Source: Rhea pennata
Lineage: Eukaryota; Chordata; Aves; Rheiformes; Rheidae
Direction: 5' to 3'
Length of the DNA stretch: 64,000 nucleotides
Assembly: GCF_028389875.1 (NCBI RefSeq)
Contig: NC_084664.1
Location: forward strand, 135,439,466-135,503,465
Below the pieces are notes generated by a model. That model ran no database searches, was not told the origin of the DNA, and saw only the letters and a program-made list of their open reading frames with translations. Within the stretch, counting starts at the first letter, position 1; each line of letters begins with the position of its first letter. The translations under genes and the position numbers were made by a program. Below are positions 1 to 11,400 of this stretch, one piece after another.

Positions 1-1902
1 AGTTGGAGACACTTAGCAGCTTTCTTGCCCTGCTCTTTGTGGTCTTTTCTTCCATAGCTTTATTCCAGCAGCAGTGTTTCCTTCTCTGTGTTGCACAGGA
101 TACCTTGAAGCAAGGGGTGCCAGCCTGCACCATCCATGTTGCCCATATGCAGGCAAGGCAACAGCGAAGGGGGTGCTCCATAACGGAGCTCCTCACCAGC
201 ATGGACCCTGCCGGAGATGCACAAACCCCTAAGTGAGGCCAGAAATAAGCAGTGTGGCCTCAGACCTGCTCGCTGAACTCCCAGCCTCTTTCCCTGGCTT
301 TCCATGCATGTGCTTGTCTGACCTCTCCTCCAACTTTTAAACCATCAGCCAGTTTCAACCCCATTTAACAAAAAGGGGAATTCCTCAACAATGTTAGTGT
401 ACCACCAATTCTGTGAAAATGTCTGGGTAAAGGAGACGGATCCTGTTCCTGCTGTCACTGAAGGAAGCACACCTAAATGCCTCCCTTACCAGCCAGCAGG
501 TTGGAGACACTGTAAAGCAGGCTTTATTTGTTCTGCTGGTCAGGGCACAACTTCACAAAAACCGAGGGAGGAGCGAGGGCACGTCGGGCTGTTCACCACT
601 GCGTGCTGTGCTCTGCAGCTCATTCTGTGTGCCTTGCCGGTTTGCAGCCTCAAGCCCTTGACGGTGCATGAGGGCGCTGAGATTCCCGAATTTACCTTCT
701 GATTCAGGGGATGGGTAGTGCAATTTGCAACAGCTAACTGCTTCAAATCTGGATGCCTAGGCATGAGCTGAAGAGCGTTGTGTTAGCCACAGCCATGGGT
801 TTGGCAAGCTGCAGTCACACCTCTGTGCGCCGGTTTTGCAGAGCTGTCGGGACCAGACCTTGCAACTCTTACGGCTTTTCACTCTGAAAAGAAGTTTAGG
901 TTGAGGGTCTGTAATTCTTGTCACTCGACATTTTGTGCAGGACTTCATCCTAGTCTAGTTATGTTTGCATGCAGTTTTCTTTATCATATCATTGCATCTT
1001 AAAATTCAAGCCCGCTGACCTATCGTCCTTGCTGCCACAGAGTAATCAGGGTAGCTGTCCCTGGAAGAGGATTACCCCAGTGTATCTCAAAATGGTCTAA
1101 CCCAGTGCGTCTCAAAATGGTCTACTGTTCTATTTTTACTTCAGTAACAGACACTTACCATTAATTTTGGAGGCACAAGGAAGACAAACTAATACAAGTC
1201 CAGCAGTCCTGAGCAGAAAAATTAATTAGTTCCCTGCATACCTGAGTTGCATGTGAAATCAGACAGGGGGCTAAAACTTTGTTCAAAATTAGTTGAGTGG
1301 AGAGGGGCCTTTTTGAGTTAACAGGCGGAAATGTAATGTTGTGCCTAGCTTAAGGAAAGTTGTTCTATTTGCAGTACTGCGGAAAGAAGAAAAAAATGAT
1401 AATTGAAGAAAAATTTTGATGATGTGGTTCTCTTAGTAAATTGGGAACAATGACCCTTGAAGGACCATAAAGAAAGTGAATGTCAAGATAATTTATTATT
1501 GTTACATTATCTACCTCATTTTTCACTTTGTCTTACTGAGTTGTTATATCCCTTACAAGGTAATGCCCCAAACATTAATGAGCACCTTTTTATCTTCCAC
1601 GGGTGTGCAAAAGCAAAAAACAGCTTTGGAAAAAGGCGTTTTCCACCAGATTTATGTGTGCTTAATTGTTTGACACCAAAAATAAAGTATCCATTTGATA
1701 CAGGACTTGCATTTGAGTATTTGATTCGCAAAGCAGACATAGTCTTTAGAACTGCTGTATGCATGTGAGTCCCTCGGACACTTCTGTCTGATGTAGCATT
1801 TGAAGTAGCAGCTCTCTTAGCTCAGGGCATCAGAGTTAAAAAACCAGAATCGTTGACACAGCTAATTGGCTTGTTGTTGCCTTGTTCTGTTCTGCGCTCC
1901 AG
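1..1902 (+). other. KLHL14: Upstream KLHL14 intron (no exon seen)
   Basis: Presumed intron, because the first exon seen starts inside a codon. No Kelch, BTB or BACK coding segment could be read in any frame. The only structure noticed is a 25-base imperfect tandem duplication at 1076-1125 around the word CTCAAAATGGTCTA. Short open frames here have no protein-like features. Confidence 0.6.
1076..1125. repeat. 25-bp imperfect tandem duplication
   Basis: Two adjacent copies start at 1076 and 1101, each beginning CCCAGTG and ending CTCAAAATGGTCTA, with small differences (TAT versus CGT) in the middle. This looks like local slippage or duplication; no function is inferred. Confidence 0.85.
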
Positions 1903-2093
1903 GAGGGCCAGTTTCTACGCCTGCCGCCTCGACAAGAACTTGTATGTGATCGGCGGAAGAAACGAAACTGGTTACCTGTCCAGCGTGGAGTGCTATAATT
2001 TAGAGACGAATGAATGGCGCTATGTGTCTTCCCTACCGCAACCTCTGGCAGCCCATGCAGGAGCAGTTCACAATGGCAAGATATATATTTCAG
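1903..2093 (+). CDS. KLHL14: KLHL14 exon: Kelch blade with YVIGG and start of YISGG
   Basis: The acceptor is ...tctgcgctccag at 1902, then one base completing a split codon, then RASFYACRLDKN. It encodes the YVIGGRNETGYLSSVECYN blade and runs to KIYIS plus one base of the next glycine codon. The reading frame into the next exon forces the donor to be GC at 2094-2095 (CAG|GCAAGT), a non-canonical GC-AG intron with an otherwise perfect donor consensus. The preceding exon must donate two bases (phase 2); no suitable exon is visible in 1-1902. Confidence 0.9.
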
Positions 2094-5000
2094 GCAAGTT
2101 CCTTTTCCTGTGGCTGCTATAGAAGAAAGCCCAGAACCCAAAACATAGAGCTAAATTCCTGCTGCAAGGCAATGAATGTCTTTATTTACGTTAATTAACA
2201 AAAGTATATTTACTTTGCAGGAGGTGTTCACAATGGAGAGTATGTCCCCTGGCTATACTGCTATGACCCTGTGATGGACGTCTGGGCCAGAAAACAGGAC
2301 ATGAACACGAAGCGAGCAATCCACACTTTGGCTGTAATGAATGATCGACTGTATGCAATTGGAGGAAACCATTTGAAAGGTCACATTTTTAATAGCAAAA
2401 ATGCATTTCAGTGTTCCCCGTCTCCTAATAAAGAATGTTTTTGTTAGACAGTTGTTGTTAAATACGTTAAAAAGCAGGCAACACAATTTAACAGGATACT
2501 TGAGCCAGCAATTTTGAAAACATTTTATGCAAATTATTTTAAAATTATAACACTACATTAAATATATGAGTAATGAATGCTTTAGATAATAAAAATGGGA
2601 GCTTCCATTACTCAGAGGCATGGACAATTTGTCATTCCCAAGAATTCAATGAAACAAACAGATTATTCTTTGACCCGAAAGTACCAGCAATATTTGCCTC
2701 TGTAAATTATTTTCCAAAATGTGCGGTTAGAGAGAGCTTTATTGAGAGCATCACACAAAAACAAGCTCCCGTTTTAATGAAAAAAAAGCAGCCATTAAGT
2801 ATTAGGACTAGACCCTTTAGATCTCTTTTTAGTACTAAATGTAGCTTGTTAATTACAATTTTTTGTTAATTCCTTTTAGAGGTCTCTTGTTTTTGCCTTT
2901 TGAAAAGCTCTCATATTAAAATTACTACTACTTAGGCATCTGGAATTCTTAATACTTACACGGCATTGCTATTACTGCTAAAGAGATTCTGCTTAATCCA
3001 GTCGGCTCAGACAAAGCGCACAGTTCCTGCACCTTTGTCTCCTGACGATATTTGTCAGTTTATACGCAGATTTTTTTTCCTTTTTTTTTTTTTTTTGCTT
3101 TTCTTTCTTGTTTCAATAAAAACTGGCAACATATAAAATTAGTCAATAATGCAAAAGAAAGAGTGATGTTAACTTTCAGTAATAGTTGCCCATGCACCTG
3201 GATGGTTCTGGCCCTCACGTCGCAGTAGGACTCTGAAATCACATGCTGCTTTTCACAATCTGAGTGCATGCAGAGGGCACAGTCTTAGATGTAAGATTTC
3301 CCCAGTAGATCGTGCTGATACAGAAACCCTTGCTGCCGGGTGAAGGCTGCTTTGCCTCCTCTTAGCCCCAGCCCAAGCTGCGGTGGGTGTTCCTGGACTA
3401 GCCGGGAAAGGAGGGATGAGGTAAGAGCTGCCTGCACAAACACACCTGCAAATTTTATAGAGGTTGACTGATCAGTCCAGCCTCTTGTGGAAGTCTGCAG
3501 CATTGACTTGTTCTGCTACTAAAGTAACAACATTAAGATGTCACAGCTTTTGGTATAGCCACAGGACAGGGTTTGGTTTGCACAGGCCTGAATTGCTTCC
3601 ACCCTGGGTTCCCCTTCCTTCTTCACCCAGTTTCACCTAGCATCCTCTGGAGAGACGGAGCACGGTATTTTTGCCTCTACAGCCCTTGCCTTAGATGCCT
3701 TTAGTACGTAGGAACTGCTTGCTGTTGTGAGACGTCTTTTATGTCTAGGCTTGTGCAAAGCCTTCTGTTGTCTGGAGGAAGGGGTTTCTGGAAAACTTCA
3801 GTTTCTTCTGTGAAGTGGAACAGGAAAAGGAACTGCAAACGAACATAAGAGGGAGAGGATTGAAGTGTGGATGAAATTCTCCCTCAGCTAGGAAGAGCAA
3901 GGCTCTCTCATAGCTCAGTAGCAAAGCAGTCCTTTAGGAAGCTGGTTCTTTGTACTAGTGTCAGCAGTGCATTTACCTCTTCACTACCGATCATGCGTAT
4001 AGTGCAGTTTATTAGGGAGCTTTCTGACAGATTCTGGGCACACAGCAGTGGCCCCTTGAAAACTTTACAGCAATGCAGAATTATTTCATCACAACTGTTC
4101 ATTCTTGACATAAATAATCTTAGAAGCAGCGTCATTGGGAAGTACCAATATCACCAAATGCCTTTTTCCAGAAAATCAAACTTATCTTCTATTTCCCATC
4201 TTCCCTTCATGCAGAAGACAGTAATGTCAAGTAAAGCATCCAAATATATTTTAAAAGTCATAATTTTACTGCAGTGCTTTGAGAAAGAAAGGATTTTGAG
4301 ATGGAGATGCCTAAATATTAGAGCAGGAACCAGGACTCCTGGGTTCGCCTTTTGTGTTCAGCTGATCTATTTTTTAATAAATGTCACAGTTTGAGAGTCT
4401 TGAGACCTGTCTGCCCTTTGGTGATGGCAAAGCGGCAGCTGCTTGGAGCCATTCTCCCACCTCAGCCGGGGAGGACGGGACAGCCATTCTTTTGGTTATG
4501 TTTTCTGTCGCCTAGATGACTTTTGTCACATCACAACCACATGCTTAGGTTACTCCTTAAATCAGCTTGAAAATTGAAACTAGTCCTGAATGTCACAGCT
4601 TTCTTGCTAAGTGTCATGTCCCTCTGAAACCATTTGGCACTGGCTCTCTTAGCTCTACCTTGAGTGTTAGTCATTGGTTTCTCGATGAGATTTAAGCTGA
4701 TGATTTCTGAATAGGTTAGAGCTGCTGTCCTTCGAGAAAGGCTGCCAGACCAGTCTTTCCCTACATGTTCAAACTGGCATTAGCATGGATGGGCGAGGTA
4801 GAATATTACTTGAATCTGCTTTTATCATTTTTACGCTATTATTGAGTGTTACCTTCTGATCTGTTCAGGTTTTGTATGCACTTGTACTGCTGATTTGTAG
4901 GAGACCTGTTAACAGATTTACTTGAACTGAAATAATGATTAACATCACAGGAGATGGCTTAAACGTATGTGGCAATATTTTCTAAGAAAAAGTTTAACAG

Positions 5001-5886
5001 TAATGTTATAATCATAGTAATGTAATTGTACATTAATAAATTTAATAATGTAACAAATAATAAAATAGTATGATTATAATATATTCTCTTTTTCTTCATC
5101 TTTTTCTCCAGGCTTCTCCCATCTTGATGTCATGCTTGTGGAATGCTATGATCCAAAAGGCGACCAGTGGAATATTCTTCAGACTCCTATTTTGGAGGGC
5201 CGCAGTGGCCCTGGCTGTGCAGTTCTGGATGACAGTATTTACCTTGTAGGGGGCTACAGCTGGAGCATGGTATGTACCTGCTGTCTGCCAATGACCCTTC
5301 CATTCCTCTGAGCTCTTGTGGACAGTGTGCACCTTACGCCAGTGGGCCACAGAGGAGGGGAGAGAAGAACTACCTGTTTTCAACTTGTGGAGGACATGTA
5401 GTATTTTTTCAGCCTTGTGCTTTTCTCTTTAGATAAGTTATTTTCAGTTTGTATTCACTGATAGGGGGTAATACAAAAATCAGATGTATTGGCAAGAGTG
5501 ATTGATGAGGCTAAAAGCCTGTAGTTCTGCTTGTAAGACACTTGCAAAGAAGGTTGATTTGCAAAGGCTGGGCACTCAGCCCATGTGAAAAAAAAGTCAC
5601 TTTAAGGGTTCTTAAACTAGTTAAACTAAAACCATCAGCTGCTTGGAAAAAAAAAAGAAAAAAAGCTTTTAATTTTTAAAGCTGATGTGTCATGTGGATT
5701 TTATTTAGCCCATGTTTCAATATGACTTTTTGTTCTCTGTTGCAGGGGGCCTACAAATCTTCTACAATTTGTTATAGTCCTGAGAAAGGGACTTGGACAG
5801 AGCTAGAAGGAGACGTTGCTGAGCCACTTGCAGGCCCTGCTTGCTCAACTGTCATACTGCCAGCCTGTGTACCATACAACAAATGA
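1903..5886 (+). CDS. KLHL14: KLHL14, C-terminal part (Kelch-like BTB protein), four exons
   Basis: Joining 1903-2093, 2221-2379, 5112-5269 and 5746-5886 gives about 215 residues in one frame, ending ...LPACVPYNK-stop. Seen: four Kelch-type glycine doublets (YVIGG, YISGG, YAIGG, YLVGG), each followed at the usual spacing by an aromatic and W residue (CYNLETNEW, CYDPVMDVW, CYDPKGDQW, CYSPEKGTW), so these are blades of a beta-propeller. Known of the family: BTB-BACK-Kelch proteins usually act as Cullin-3 substrate adaptors; KLHL14 (Printor) has been described as a torsinA partner. I assign KLHL14 rather than KLHL9/KLHL13 because the segments NHLKGFSHLDVMLVECYDP and YSWSMGAYKSSTICY and the CVPYNK ending match what I remember of KLHL14. 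The first exon starts with the last base of a split codon, so the gene continues upstream of the window; the BTB and BACK domains are missing only for that reason. No frameshift or internal stop is present. Confidence 0.9.
2094..2220 (+). other. KLHL14: KLHL14 127-bp GC-AG intron
   Basis: A very short intron bounded by GC (2094-2095) and AG (2219-2220). The flanking codon phase (G|GA encoding the second glycine of a Kelch doublet) leaves no alternative GT donor that keeps the reading frame and the conserved protein. GC-AG introns are a minor class spliced by the U2 spliceosome and typically have strong flanking consensus, as here. Confidence 0.8.
2221..2379 (+). CDS. KLHL14: KLHL14 exon: blade with VHNGEYVPWLYCYDP and YAIGG
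   Basis: The acceptor tactttgcag ends at 2220. The first two bases complete the split glycine codon (SGGVHNGEY). It ends in NHLK plus one base before donor gtcaca at 2380, a weak donor with GT but little consensus. The upstream intron is only 127 bp, very short for a vertebrate. 52 whole codons plus split codons at both ends keep the frame. Confidence 0.9.
2380..5111 (+). other. KLHL14: KLHL14 intron, no gene inside
   Basis: A 2.7 kb GT-AG intron. A T-rich tract lies at about 3070-3097. A 175-codon open frame at 3867-4394 has no domain-like pattern and is taken as chance. The segment at about 4318-4350 (CCAGGACTCCTGGGTTCG) resembles the tRNA-like part of MIR-type SINEs but is too short to call firmly. 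Confidence 0.7.
5112..5269 (+). CDS. KLHL14: KLHL14 exon: blade with FSHLDVMLVECYD and YLVGG
   Basis: The acceptor tttttctccag ends at 5111. Two bases complete the glycine codon of KGFSHLD. It continues through ILEGRSGPGCAVLDD to YLVGGYSWSM and ends in phase 0 at donor gtatgt (5270). It follows a 2.7 kb intron. Confidence 0.92.
5270..5745 (+). other. KLHL14: KLHL14 intron (476 bp)
   Basis: A GT-AG intron between the YLVGG exon and the last exon, with A-rich tracts at 5647-5664. No other feature was seen. Confidence 0.85.
5746..5886 (+). CDS. KLHL14: KLHL14 terminal coding exon
   Basis: The acceptor ctctgttgcag ends at 5745. The exon encodes 46 residues, GAYKSSTICYSPEK to ACVPYNK, then TGA at 5884-5886. 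This is the closing strand of the propeller and the short C-terminal tail. The 3'UTR follows directly. Confidence 0.93.
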   Translation, partial: GAYKSSTICYSPEKGTWTELEGDVAEPLAGPACSTVILPACVPYNK

Positions 5887-7239
5887 TACTCAAGGAGCAC
5901 TGACATGAACACTGATTGCGTTTGGGAAAATAATGACGGGTGACGTAAATATTTTAATAGAACAGACTTCCTGTTAAAACAAAGCTACATAATTGACTCT
6001 TATTCCATATTTATGCTTTAGGAGCAAACTAAAAGAGAACAAAAACAAAGTGTTGTCCCATCTCAGATAGATGCCGGTGTCTGATGAAGCAAGTAGCTAA
6101 AACACACCGAACATTACATGCTGACAGACTGCCATTTCAGACAGATTTTAACTTTTTCCTGCTGCAGAGATATTCCTCACATCAAATTTAACTTAAAAAA
6201 AAATGAAGGCTAAATGTTCAAATACAGCCTGAAGAGACAAGATCAGTATTGTGCATTGTATCTACCTGCATGTGATCGGTGTTGAAGTCATGAGGATGTT
6301 GTTTTCATGAATGCTTCAGAATTCAGATAGTGAAAAGCTCACGCTGCATTGCAGAATTGTCTCCTCCTTTGTAATCCTATCCTACAGCTACTTCACATGC
6401 TCTTCAAGCAACACAGCGTCAGAAGATCATTAAAGGTAAAGACGTATCATTCAGTTTTTGCACAGCTTGGCTTCTGATACACTCTGCCTTCAAAGTCCCC
6501 ATGTGTAAGTGCAGCAGAAAGCAGACTACAATTAAAGCCATGCTTTACAGAGCACTTCTTGCAATAGCATTTCAGGGATTAGGATCAAATTCTTCTCCTA
6601 ATCACACTGGTGTAAATTCAGAGTCATTTCACTGAAATCACATGGAATGACTCTTTCTAAATTAATATAACAGAATTTTTCCTAAACTGTAAATTCTGTT
6701 TTTGTAAGGAAGTTATTTCCATGACCATTTAACAAAGTACCAGAGCCCGCACTTACTTTCACTGACCTTTTAGATATGAACATATCTGCTATTTGCTTCC
6801 AAAGACAAAGACCCTGAATTTAAGTATAAATTTATTACTTTGGACTCTTACAATTATGCACAGTATTGAAGAGACACTGGAAAGTAGTTAAAATCCTCTA
6901 AGTGACTGATCTTGAAACATACTCTAAAAAATTTACTGTTGATCCAAAGTAATGTGAAGCTAGACTTCCACTGCCTTATAGCTTGTGTAATTATTTACAC
7001 ATTGCAAAGCAAGTCCAGAGTGCTGCCACATGGAACTGGTCACATTTGGGACCCACTTTATACTCAGTCATAGTTATGTGCACAAATCAGGCTCTCCATG
7101 CTGTAAGCTTATGTCTTTCTGTCCTGACTTTGCAAAAGCAAAGACAAAATCTGAGCCTGTAAACAAGCATCTACACCTCAGCAGAGCATATGTAAAATTC
7201 TTCCATTGTGATTTACTGCTGTTTTGCATCCATTACCCT

Positions 7240-7333
7240 CAGGGCTGTCTTCTTCACTGATTTAAATTGACATTGCTCTAGTGAAGCCAATGGTTGTACT
7301 CTGCTTTATGTCAGCTAAGAATCTGGCCTTTAA
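7240..7333. repeat. Palindromic MITE-like ancient repeat fragment
   Basis: The right end reads TCAGCTAAGAATCTGGCC and the centre reads GTGAAGCCAATGG. These match an interspersed, near-palindromic sequence I remember from sauropsid genomes (ends GGCCAGAT...ATCTGGCC, arms with GATTTACACCAGCTGAG, centre TTGACTTCAATGG). The left arm is eroded. A related piece in the opposite orientation may lie at about 6575-6650 (GATCAAATTCTTCTCC, then CACTGGTGTAAATTCAG). The family name is not known to me. Confidence 0.45.
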
Positions 7334-7731
7334 TTTGCATAGTTGTCACTGACTGCGTCAGATAAAAGGCAAAAAAGACTCAGATCCTCCATTTCCAAAC
7401 CTGTGCATATTTTCAGTGATAGGACTGAATGCCAGTGCATTAAGCAAGAAGCGGGCAACCACTGTAGGATGGTTTCTGCTGCAGAGGCTATAGATGGGAG
7501 GAAGAATTCATTATTTGCTTTGCAAAATAGGAAGAGGACGAATGTACTCAGAAATTATTACACTATATATTGAAGCTTGAGAGCAATATAAATAATGGAG
7601 AGCAAATACCATGGGACTGTTTCTCTCTGGCATCAGTCCAGTTTTTTTGCAATGCAACTCCCTTGCTTGCAGCAGAATTACACAGTTGTAAAATTGGAGT
7701 AATGCAGTAAAGACTGATACCATACAAATGC

Positions 7732-7737
7732 AATAAA
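7732..7737 (+). terminator. KLHL14: Candidate proximal polyadenylation signal AATAAA
   Basis: A canonical hexamer 1.85 kb after the KLHL14 stop codon. The downstream GT-rich element is weak, so it may be used only in part of the transcripts. Confidence 0.35.
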
Positions 7738-8428
7738 CCAATTGATGAGGTAGCTACATGCCTGGGAAAAAAAATTCTTTAAACAAAATAATTATCTGAA
7801 GATGCTAATATTTGAATGTGCCGTTGGGGAGTTTTCCAGTGAGCATCACTAAGGAATTCATAAAGGTGGAGTGTATATCCTGAAATCTCAGTCCATTTCT
7901 ACTATATAGTGCAATCTTAGTTGGTTTTGTATTTATTTATATTGTTCAGATCCAAGGGATCCCTTGTAAAATATATTTGGTGCAATCATGACTTTTTTTT
8001 CCTTTCCTGTTGGAAGTATATAAATATAAATATCTATAAAAAGGAAATCGCTAAGGTACAAAATGAGGAAGCCTTGAATGACATTTAAGATCAGGATAAG
8101 GTCTGCCATTAAACACTGATTGTCACCTGTCTCTACTAAAATGTGCCATTTGAAAAGGATATTTGTTGTCCTTTTAAGTGGTTCTTTTTTTACCAAGATA
8201 ATTTAAAGATTTATGAGGACTGTATGTAAATCTTTCTATCTTTCAGGAAGGCATGACCAAGGAAAGTGCTAACTGAACAAGTCACACAAAGAATGTAAAT
8301 TTTGTACAGTATTAGACTGTGTAAATGAAGCTTGCTTGTAGGGGGAAAACTTTAAATAAGACTTTATGTACTAATTCAACTGTCTGCCATATTCCTACTT
8401 ACAAAGTGTATGTATAAATAATATCTAC

Positions 8429-8434
8429 ATTAAA
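8429..8434 (+). terminator. KLHL14: Candidate distal polyadenylation signal ATTAAA
   Basis: A common variant hexamer followed 20-50 bases later by a T/GT-rich stretch (around 8440-8485), the usual arrangement for cleavage. A change in base composition just after supports a transcript end here. Confidence 0.4.
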
Positions 8435-8455
8435 TTCTTTGGAACTTTTTTATCA

Positions 8456-11400
8456 TGTAGATGTGTGCACTTTTATTTTGTGGCCGTGCGTCACTGTTCT
8501 CCAAGAGCCGAAACTGTGAATCACGTTCTTCCCTTGAGCACACACACACTGGGCCGGTGCTTCCACCTGAGAAAGCCGGACCTGCGTGCCCGCAGCAGAA
8601 GACAGATGCTGTCGTGCGCTTGCGCAAGGCACGGCGCGCTCTGCTCTGTCCCTTCTGGCAGCCCGTGGCAGGTCAGGTGAAAAAGCACCGCTCAGCTGCA
8701 GCAGTCTCGCTTTTGGGAAGTTAGCATTAGTCCATGCAATTTCTTTCTTCTTCAGAAAGTCCCAGCTGTGGGGACTGACCCTGTGGACTGTGGTATTTCC
8801 ATTCCTGGAAGGGAAGTGCTGGCATGGGTGAGCAGTGAAGGAGCTGGGGCAATAAGTATTGCCAGGCTGAGGAGGTAGGGAGAAGGCATGGATTTTGCCA
8901 GGAAGCATAGTTAGCTACTATGCTTTGTGCCTGTATCCGTGCCTACTAACCCTTGGACGAGGACCTTCCTACACAGAGTAGGTGCTCAGAGCAAACAAAA
9001 AGGCCATCTTTGACCCAAACAGTTTTGCAAGGACAAGCTGTGCTCAGAGATGGCTGCAGGCATAATGAAAGAGTTGGAAGGGCTTATTTTAAAGAGAGAA
9101 GATCCTCTTCAAACCTTTTACAAGGAAAGGAAAACACAAGCCATGAGGAGACTACTCTAAGATACTATGATTAATAAGACTGATTTTGTAATAAGTTTGA
9201 TTCAGGTCAGAAGAGAAAGGGAAGAAGAGAGATTTATGTGTATGCTTTAATACGGGAGAAAAAGAAAAACCTAGGAGAAGTTGGAATCACCAGATAGAAG
9301 ATTTAGAAAGGAAGGGAATGAAGCTAGAGGGAAAAGTAAGGAAATGGAGGGGAAAAAAAGAAAGCAAGGGTCTGAGAGATGAGAAAGTAGAAAACTCCTG
9401 TGGTTCAAGAGCAGAGAGAAAGGAAGGTTTGGAATGATGAGGAAGACAGATGGTTTCTCAGAAACACTTCAGAGCAATCTGGGAAAGCAAAGACAGGAGT
9501 TTGCATAAAGAACAGTAGAGAAGCAAGAGAAAATGAAATAAACAACATGAACATTAAACTAAACAAGCATTATGTGAAGGTGCCTCTCCTTTTTTTTTCA
9601 GTCAATGCATTTATAGTGTTCTAGCTATCAAGGAGAAAGAATTAAATCTGCAGGGTCCTTTGGAGTTGCAATGTTCAAAGCTTCGGTTTGTGGACCTCGG
9701 TAAAATACAAAACCATGAGTTAGGTGCCTAGCATCTCTTTGCGATGCATGGGGTGAGACAGGCACCCAGCTATGGGTGGCAAGGAGAGCTGTCGCTGGTA
9801 GTCAGTAGGAAAGTCAAGAAGAGCTGTCCTCCTGTGGAGCTGAGCACAGAACAAAGAGCAAACCAGGGAATGGGGGCATCTCCCTGTCCCTGACTCTGAG
9901 CTGTGTTCTCACCTACTCCAAGAAGCCTGAGAAGAGCAGATTGCTGCTAACTTGCAACCTCTATGTGTACCCTTAAGGAGGGCTCTGTTTGTATTTCAGG
10001 GAATACGCTGTTCACTGATTAAAGCGTTATCCTCGAAGGTACTCTGCACCCAGCTCCCCAAAGCTGGCACTGTTTGGGAGCTTCTCCTTCACATTTGTGT
10101 CCTCCTTTCTGCTCTTAATTCACTGACTTTTGGTATTCGACTGCACTTATGAACCAGTTTATGAGAAAAATCCCTACCAAGCCTCATTGTATGTACCTCT
10201 TTATATTATAATTACTCACCAATAAAATACTATAGTTATCTTACTGTTAAAGCACAGGCCTTTTTTCAGCTTTCTGTTTAAACTGAGCTTTCCTGGTGCA
10301 GACAAGGGAGATGGAAATCACAAACAAGTGGCTGCTAAAGACGACAAGACTGTAGCTCTCAGTGTATGCACCCTCGAGACAAGTAAGATAGACATTCTCA
10401 TTTCTGTGGTAGTACGGCGACAGGATAGAATCAGCGTTTCAGTCACTAAAATTTAGCCCGAGGAAGCAGCAATGGCAGCCCTGGAGGTCAGAGCGGTTAG
10501 CAGGAAGCGAAAGTACACTAATGAATTCTAGAGGGCTTGTAATGCCATAAAAGATTCAGTTAATCTGCAGCATAGATGTTGATCAGCGAGACTGAACCCA
10601 ACTCTCTGGACCTTGTCAGATGTATTCTGTGCATGTCAGTGTTCCACACCAATTACAGATTTTAGAAGATGCTCTCATGCAAAACTATATGCTCTAATAT
10701 ATAAGCCAGCTCAGATGTAACTAAAATTAAAATCTGACTGTGGCAAATCTCTGTGATCCTGATATATGAAAATCCAAATAAATGATTTGTTCTCAGAAAT
10801 GAAAAATAACTTCAGCAGGAAATTTCAAAATTACTTATGCAGGATTAATCCAGTTCAATGAATGCATCTTACGTTGATTAATAAAGCATTCCTGAATTGC
10901 AAAGTAAAAGGAGAGGAGACTTCTGGTGCTGATATATTTCTGTATCTCTGAAGCAAAAAAGAAATGTGTGCCTACAAGAGATGTGGTCAACCAGTGTAAG
11001 CAGAGATTTAATATATATAGTGATTTTTCTAATTGTCTCTGTTTTCTCCCTGCAGCAAAAAGTACCTCTGTATTATTGATCCTTTCTTGAAGAATAGTGG
11101 TACCATGTTACCTGACACACTGTTGGATAAGAACAGGGCAACTTCCACGATTTTACAATGACTCCAATTATCAACTAAATGACATCTGCACTTTTACCCC
11201 CCCCCCAAAAAAAAAAAAAAAAAAAAAAAGAAAGAAAAAAGAAAAAAAGCAAGACCTAAGCTGCTTTCTCCTGATTTTTTTCCACACAGAGGAGAAATCT
11301 TGGTCAAAAAGCATCTGCTTTTGTGAACTATTGTACTTAGATTCAATTGGTCTTAAAAGTGAACAGATACAGGGAAACTATTTAGAAAGTGGAAGCAAGG

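Larger units (their letters stand above)
5887..8455 (+). other. KLHL14: Putative KLHL14 3'UTR
   Basis: AT-rich sequence directly after the stop codon, with no splice-like or coding structure. Two polyadenylation signals are plausible: AATAAA at 7732 and ATTAAA at 8429. I place the distal end near 8455 because ATTAAA is followed by a GT-rich stretch and composition becomes more GC-rich immediately afterwards. The length, about 2.5 kb, is inferred and not proven. Confidence 0.5.

Noticed and set aside
3867..4394. 175-codon open frame inside a KLHL14 intron
   Set aside because: No domain pattern, and it lies wholly within an intron on the sense strand. It fits chance expectation for this much AT-rich DNA, and its 3' part overlaps a possible old SINE word.
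8453..8908. Overlapping open frames on both strands in a GC-richer patch
   Set aside because: Several frames are open at once in the same patch, which points to base composition and not to a coding exon. No splice-phased neighbours are seen.
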